From: Heliocidaris tuberculata
Lineage: Eukaryota; Echinodermata; Echinoidea; Camarodonta; Echinometridae
Assembly: GCA_025618425.1 (NCBI GenBank)
Contig: CM046836.1
Span: forward strand, 18,887,243-18,951,242
Direction: 5' to 3'
Length of the DNA: 64,000 bases
In this document: piece after piece, positions 58,695-64,000 of the stretch
Numbering within the stretch: the stretch's first letter is position 1
Layout: each line of letters starts with the position of its first letter
The notes under the pieces: model-generated
What the model was told of the DNA's origin: nothing
Databases searched by the model: none
What the model saw: only the letters and a program-made list of their open reading frames with translations
Translations under genes and position numbers: made by a program

Positions 58695-58940
58695 ATTAAG
58701 TGCAGTTTTCCAGTTCTGCGCGTGATAAGTGTCTCTTTTAAAATCTGATGTCCCTTTTTTCACTTGTAATAAGTGCCCCTTTCTCTTTCTGTTAAGTGCC
58801 AGCCCATTTCCCCTCTGATAAAGTGATGCCCCTTGATTTTCAAATCCGACGAGTGGCATGCCTTTTTCCACATCTGATGAGTACCCTTTAATTTTACTTC
58901 TGAAGTATACCCCTTTTCCTTTCAAATGAGTGCCTCTACT
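58695..58940. repeat. Degenerate minisatellite, ~35 bp units
   Basis: About seven loose repeats of a (TCT)GATAAGTG.CCCTTTTTC-like unit. The downstream 59085-59160 (a G-run, then CCCGGGCGCCAGAATACC, GATACGCCACTGC) looks like the end of a dispersed element. Confidence 0.55.
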
Positions 58941-59967
58941 CCCAGTCCACTTCAGTGATATGAGCTAGTGCTTAAGCTTCTATGTATTTCCCATTTTTTA
59001 AAACGAAATGTGACCTAGTTTGGGCTCAAAAGAACAATATCTAGCTCAATATCTAAAAACGCTCATTAATCTGAATTTGAGCATGTGGGGGGGGGGGGGG
59101 GGGAGGGCCGATTTGATAGTTTACCCCGGGCGCCAGAATACCTAGATACGCCACTGCATACAACTGCCATTAATAACACGGGATTAATATCTAGAACCAC
59201 GTAAAGGTATACAAAGAATAGCGTGTTTCAGTTGATACTTGATAATGTATTAGGGGTCGGTCTGTCTCAAAGTCGTATTTTTTTTGCTTCGCGTTCATCC
59301 TTTGTAGGTGCCCCATTTTTGCGAAAACGCTCTTTTTTGTCGGTGCCCCCACTCTGAAAGACGCTCCAACGCCCCTGAAAAGTAATATTTTCAAAGCACA
59401 GAGCACTGAGATGAATCATAAGCAAATGTTCTTTATAATCATAAGGCCCATTATTATACAAATATTTGTAATATCATCTCCATCGTCATCAACAGACATT
59501 TTCATTATTGCTCGCTTCTGAACGTAGTAAAGATGTCGCAGAGAAGACTGTCATCTTCACTGATATTTTGGTGGAAAAAAATGTATTTAAAATCTACTTC
59601 AGTTTTTTTCATATTTTTCATAGTTCAAATGACATAATTGGAACATAATCAATGACCATTGCATTATTAAAATAATATAGGAACATATCTTCAAAACTTT
59701 CAACAATACTTCATCTTGCTCATATAAATGGGCCTTGTACGTTTCTGGATCGAGATACTGCTATAGTATAGGATTGTGTACCCCGCTCCTTAGAAAATTC
59801 CAACTTTCTTTAGAAAGAAAAAAAACCCCAAACAAACAAAACAAACAAAAGAAAAAAAAATCTCCTCATAATACAAAAAAAGTAACCATTTTGTTATTTC
59901 TGATTTGCACTGTATGCTTTTTTCTTCTCTGTTCTGTCAATAGCAGGTAGCAACCCTCTGAAAATAC

Positions 59968-60240
59968 GGGGTAACCTCGCTAGTCATAAGGACCGCTATT
60001 CATGATATAAGGACCACTTATTCGTAACTATCCGTGACTAAATGAATAGCGGTTTTGTACGAATAGCGGTCCTGCTGAATAGCGAGCAAACCATAGACAA
60101 ATTTCCTCGCTATCCATAAGGACATCCATTCATAAGGACCACTATTCATAACTACTCATAAGGACCGCTATTCATAACGCGTGTTAAATGATTAGCGGTT
60201 TTCTATGAATAGCGGTTCTTATGAATAGCGAGCGGACGCG
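59968..60240. mobile_element. hAT-like MITE family D, copy 2
   Basis: Ends GGGGTAACCTCGCTAGTCAT and inverse GAATAGCGAGCGGACGCG. Matches 44471-44725 through GCAAACCATAGACAAATTTC with two small length differences. Flanks GAAAATAC and GAAAAGGG are an imperfect 8 bp repeat. Confidence 0.8.
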
Positions 60241-60310
60241 GAAAAGGGATCTCATGTCCAAAATTCTCTCCACACTCTCCATCCTCCTCCAACCCGTACA
60301 AAGAATCGTG

Positions 60311-60665
60311 TATCCGGCATTGATTCTAGGACAACTACCCCCTAGACAACTACCCCCCGGACAACTACCCCCCGGAAAACCACCCCCTGGACGACTACCC
60401 CCCTAGGACATCTACCCCCCAGGACATCTACCCCCCAGGACAACTACCCCCCAGGACAATTACCCCCCAGGACAACTACCCCCAGGACAATTATACCCCC
60501 CAGGACAACTACCCCCCAGGACAATTACCCCCAGGACAATTTTTCCGGGGGTAGCTGTCCAGGGGGCCTTGTTCGGGGGGTAGTTGTCCGGGGGGTAATT
60601 GTCCTGGGGGGTAGTTGTCCTGGGGGGTAATTGTCCAGGGGGTAGTTGTCCGGATACGCCGGCAT
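60311..60665. repeat. Inverted minisatellite: GGACAACTACCCCC array and its mirror
   Basis: About 12 units of a ~16 bp repeat (GGACAACTACCCCCCA) from 60340 to 60540, then about 7 units in inverse orientation to 60655. The outer ends TATCCGGCAT and CGGATACGCCGGCAT extend the symmetry. Shares its unit and end motif with 4813-4990. Confidence 0.85.
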
Positions 60666-61339
60666 TATCCTCATATAATATATATACTCATATAATTATG
60701 AAGAAAAGTTAGAAAGAGAGAGAGAGGGGGAGGGGAAATTGTCGTCGCCTTCGCCGAAAAAAAAAAAAAATAAATAAATAGTGATGGTCTAGGATACTTA
60801 AGCACATTGGCATTATTTTCCATCATCTTAATTTCATTTGATATACAAATCGTTATAGAATCATAACATTTCAGCAGGCCTAAAATGTGTTTTCTCAAAA
60901 TGTACGTGGTGCCTCAAAAAAATGCAACAAGATTTTGATTGACAATATTTTTAAAAGAACTCAACCATCCCTAATGAAATTTTGTATAGGTCATGTTTTT
61001 TTCAGTATTCCCTTAACTTCATGTAAATTTCAGAATAATTTAAGCTAAAACTAGAAAGTTTTGATCGTTTTTGTAAAACGAACCATTTCCCCAATGTTAC
61101 AAGGAAAATGCATTGAATAGCATCAGTGCATGCACAATAAACGTTAAACCTGTCGCTTCTGCATTTCACGCCAAACCTTTCCACTGGAGTCATTCTAACT
61201 CATTCATTTTCTTGTTGAAAATCTCACTGACACATTTTAGAATGATATTTCATTTGTAAAATGCTATCAATAGGCATTCAAAATATCTTTTAAGTATACA
61301 AGAAGCAAAAGAAACTATTTTCAGAAGTTTTTGATTATA

Positions 61340-61925
61340 TCCAGACTTAAATATCTTTTACCCAATCACATTCTACGTATGCCGCTATATTGTGCTCTAT
61401 ACTCCCATACTTTTCATACTGTAATCTTGTCTGGGCTAATTCCTGCAAGTCAAAAATTCAAAAGCTTATGTTATTACAGAAGAAGATCATTCGTATAATA
61501 TCTGGAATAAACTATCGATCCCATACTGGTCCCGTTTTTAAAGAAACTAAATTTCTGGAATTCAGTGATATTAATTTGCATCAACAGGGTATTTTCATGT
61601 ATAAAAGCATGAACAACATCTTTCCAGCGCAATTTAATGTTCTTATCCACTTTCACTGTAACTCGGAAATTCATAGGTATAATACAATAGGCGCTGCCCA
61701 CATTCATCTACCTAAACATAGAACTCGAAGATTTCAATACGATATTCGATACTCTGGGCCAAAATTTTGGAACACCTTACCATCCAGCCTGCAGAAGTCG
61801 CTTATCTTGCAAACTTTTTCCCGTAAGGCAAAAATGTATCTCATTTCTAGCTAATCCCCTTTTTGTATTTATATCTGAAACTGAAGTTATACCTTCTTGT
61901 AGTATTTGAAAAAAAAAAAAAAAAA
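61340..61925 (+). mobile_element. LINE 3' fragment (CR1/L2/jockey-like), C-terminus and poly(A)
   Basis: 61390-61854 encodes the end of a non-LTR reverse transcriptase: PYFSYCNLVWA, LQKKIIRIISG..Y.SHT.P.F, FMYKSMNNIFP, R..YSGPKFWNTLP, then a stop. A short 3' UTR and an A-run at 61908-61925 follow. The upstream RT core is missing (5' truncation). Confidence 0.8.
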
Positions 61926-62095
61926 TGACATGTTGTATCACCGCTTATTTCTTTTTATTATTACTAGTCTGGTTCACTATGTAAGAAAATGGGCTTTCGT
62001 TCAAAATTTTTGGAGATTAGCAAAACTATACATTTTTATAATCGTTAGAACATGGGAAATTCAAAAATTGATGTTGGCATTTGCACAAATTCCCG

Positions 62096-62136
62096 GCATA
62101 GCGGCCATTTTGGATTTTCAAAATGGCCGCTATGTG
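62096..62136. repeat. Short perfect hairpin
   Basis: ATAGCGGCCATTTTG, a six-base loop, and the exact inverse CAAAATGGCCGCTAT. Confidence 0.85.
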
Positions 62137-62139
62137 TAA

Positions 62140-64000
62140 CTCTTATTGAGCGAATTTGAAGATATTTTCTAAACAGAACCTCATCTTACCATGTATTTAT
62201 TATCATATTAAAGGGAATTAAATTTTCTACAACATGATACCACATTTAATGGGTTTGGTTTTTGGCCAAGAATGTGATTGTTTACATAATTTTTACAAAA
62301 TATCAATTTCTTCAAAATACGTATTTCTCATTATTTCAAAAGTTATTTTCACTAATTAGTTCAAACTTTTCAGAAAACTTTCCATATGTACGGTTAATAC
62401 CATATAAAAATTACAAGTTAATTGCTTATCAAACAAAATATTTATAGCGCTCTAAAGTTGACACTTTGATATTAGCTAAAGTAGAGAATCGATAACAAAG
62501 TGGTTACTAAGTGCTGCCTTCTCCCTATAGTGGTAACATTGGGAGACGTGAAATGGATAATTTCGGTAGTACATGCTATTGTCATGCAAATTAATATTTT
62601 AATAGGATGTGTGATGTCAGATGATTCAGTACGATCATATTTTAGTGATATAGAATTGTTTATTAGCTCCCGTTGCTATGATACAAATGTGCCTAATAAC
62701 CGATGATGTGTGTTGAGAAATCAATAAGGCCAACTGTCCAATAATATATACGAGGAGACCTGGTTTCAAGTGATAATCATGATTCACACTCCAACACACG
62801 TATATATAATAGATTATAGGGTACAGAACTTTTATCCCCTACATGTCCATGCCTTCCCCTCCCCCTTTCTACTTTTAAAACGAGACAAATTGGTACAAAG
62901 TAATATTCATAAAGTACTTTGCATAATGGTAAGAAAATCAGTGAGCCTTGACAAATCATTTAAAATCTCATGGTTACTGGAAAAATATCTTTCAATGCCT
63001 TACCATTCTTCCCACCCCTCCCCCTACCCCTCTAAAGTTTAACTTAAAACAATATCTACAAGTATTATTGGTAAAAGGAAGCAATTCAGGCTATTAGTGA
63101 AATAATATGGGACCTGTATTTACGTGATAGACAATATTTACACTCTAAAACATGTAGATACTTTGTGGTGGGGTTCAAAACGTGCGCCCGCACCCCCCCC
63201 CCCCCTCAGTTGTACAGGGGGGGGGGGGGGTCCCTGAACATATTCATACCAAACAGTCCTTAACATCAATCCAAGTCTGGTTGACCCCCCAAATTGGGTC
63301 CCCTGTAGCATTTCCAAGCACTTTCAATATTAAAACGAGCATAGTCTTACGAGGTGGGGAGGGGTGGGGGCTAGGGGCTGAAAGTAAAGTTTACATTCGG
63401 GCAAGAGGCGTCAGCACCTCCCCGCCCCCCCCCCCCCCACCCCCGCTCAGTTGTAGACAAAGTTCATCGTTGGTCTCAATCAGCGCATTTCACGCCTCTC
63501 TAAATTTTGACTTTCTTCATCTTCATTCGGCATTGCAAAAATCTTTTGCCACGAAAGATCCTTCTAAACTTAGGTGACTTTTTGAGACATTTCCTGTTTT
63601 GAGTAAAAATTGGTTTAACACAATATTTCTTGCTACCACTGTTTATCTTATTTTTTAAAAATTGTCTTACTATATGCTTTACTATTTACTAGTACCTCAA
63701 ATAGCAGAACTGAAAGCAAAAAAAATGTGACCTTTCGAGATTTTTTCTCTGTTTTTGTACAAAGTGGTTAAAACGCAATATTTCTTATTCTATTTGTATA
63801 TCTTTATTTCTTCTTATTTATGTTATCAAGCTTTACTTTTTAAAAAAGCAGAAATAAAAGTAAATAAAGTTGAAGAACAATATGACATGCAGGAAATAAG
63901 CATTTTAAAGGTTGTAAGCCGTCGTGCTGTAATGGCGTGATCATACATCTACAATTGTAATTGTATACATGTAGCCTAATTGGATTACCCTAAAACGTCT
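62140..64000. other. Right edge of window, no gene identified
   Basis: AT-rich with C and G homopolymer runs at 63190-63230 and 63425-63445 (twice followed by CTCAGTTGTA), which may be the ends of an uncharacterised element. A 131 aa open frame at 63182-63577 is made of Pro/Gly runs from these homopolymers and is not called. Confidence 0.4.

Noticed and set aside
61390..61854. Independent host gene
   Set aside because: The protein is the conserved C-terminal end of a non-LTR retrotransposon, followed by poly(A).
63182..63577. 131-codon Pro/Gly-rich frame
   Set aside because: Driven by C and G homopolymer runs; no recognisable domain.

Overview
This window is animal nuclear DNA with spliced genes, long introns, GT-AG junctions and roughly 60% AT. 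I infer a marine deuterostome, most likely an echinoderm and probably a sea urchin. The reasons are the very dense load of short TIR elements (for example ones ending in GGGCCC..TTGCATAAAA), L2/CR1-type LINE tails made of GAAACT repeats, and an endonuclease IV gene, which mammals lack. The species call rests on recognition, not on a search.

Four protein-coding genes can be reconstructed exon by exon with consistent reading phase. (1) 1552-13800, plus strand: sn1-specific diacylglycerol lipase, beta type; 11 exons are visible and the N-terminal membrane part lies before the window. (2) 22440-28255, minus strand: LSM11 of the U7 snRNP, complete, 5 exons, 562 aa. (3) 28547-38464, plus strand: a CCDC166-like coiled-coil protein (DUF4515 type), complete, 7 exons, 297 aa. 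(4) 49272-57381, minus strand: an endonuclease IV / APN1-type AP endonuclease, complete, 7 coding exons, 563 aa, with a long basic N-terminal extension. Genes 2 and 3 are head to head with 291 bp between start codons. Genes 1 and 2 are tail to tail. I see no pathway that links the four.

The rest is introns, UTRs and mobile elements: two foldback palindromes of about 1 kb, several TIR element families with two copies each here, nested insertions, two elements carrying internal tandem repeats, three LINE 3' fragments, tRNA-derived SINEs, and a 2.2-2.4 kb tandem segmental duplication (42691-47226) whose copies have acquired different transposons and so preserve each other's empty sites.

The most unusual observation is that three of the four genes carry small, local, degenerate tandem copies of their own exon edges, about 130-230 bp from the real exon: three cases in DAGLB, one at the LSM11 stop codon, and a four-unit array at an APN1 splice donor. 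The APN1 3' UTR is also a tandem array with a unit of about 125 bp. These may be a real exon-edge duplication process or haplotype/assembly artefacts; the sequence alone cannot decide. Low-copy dispersed sequence from 47.2-48.3 kb, 52.3-53.9 kb and 62-64 kb shows no gene I can support.
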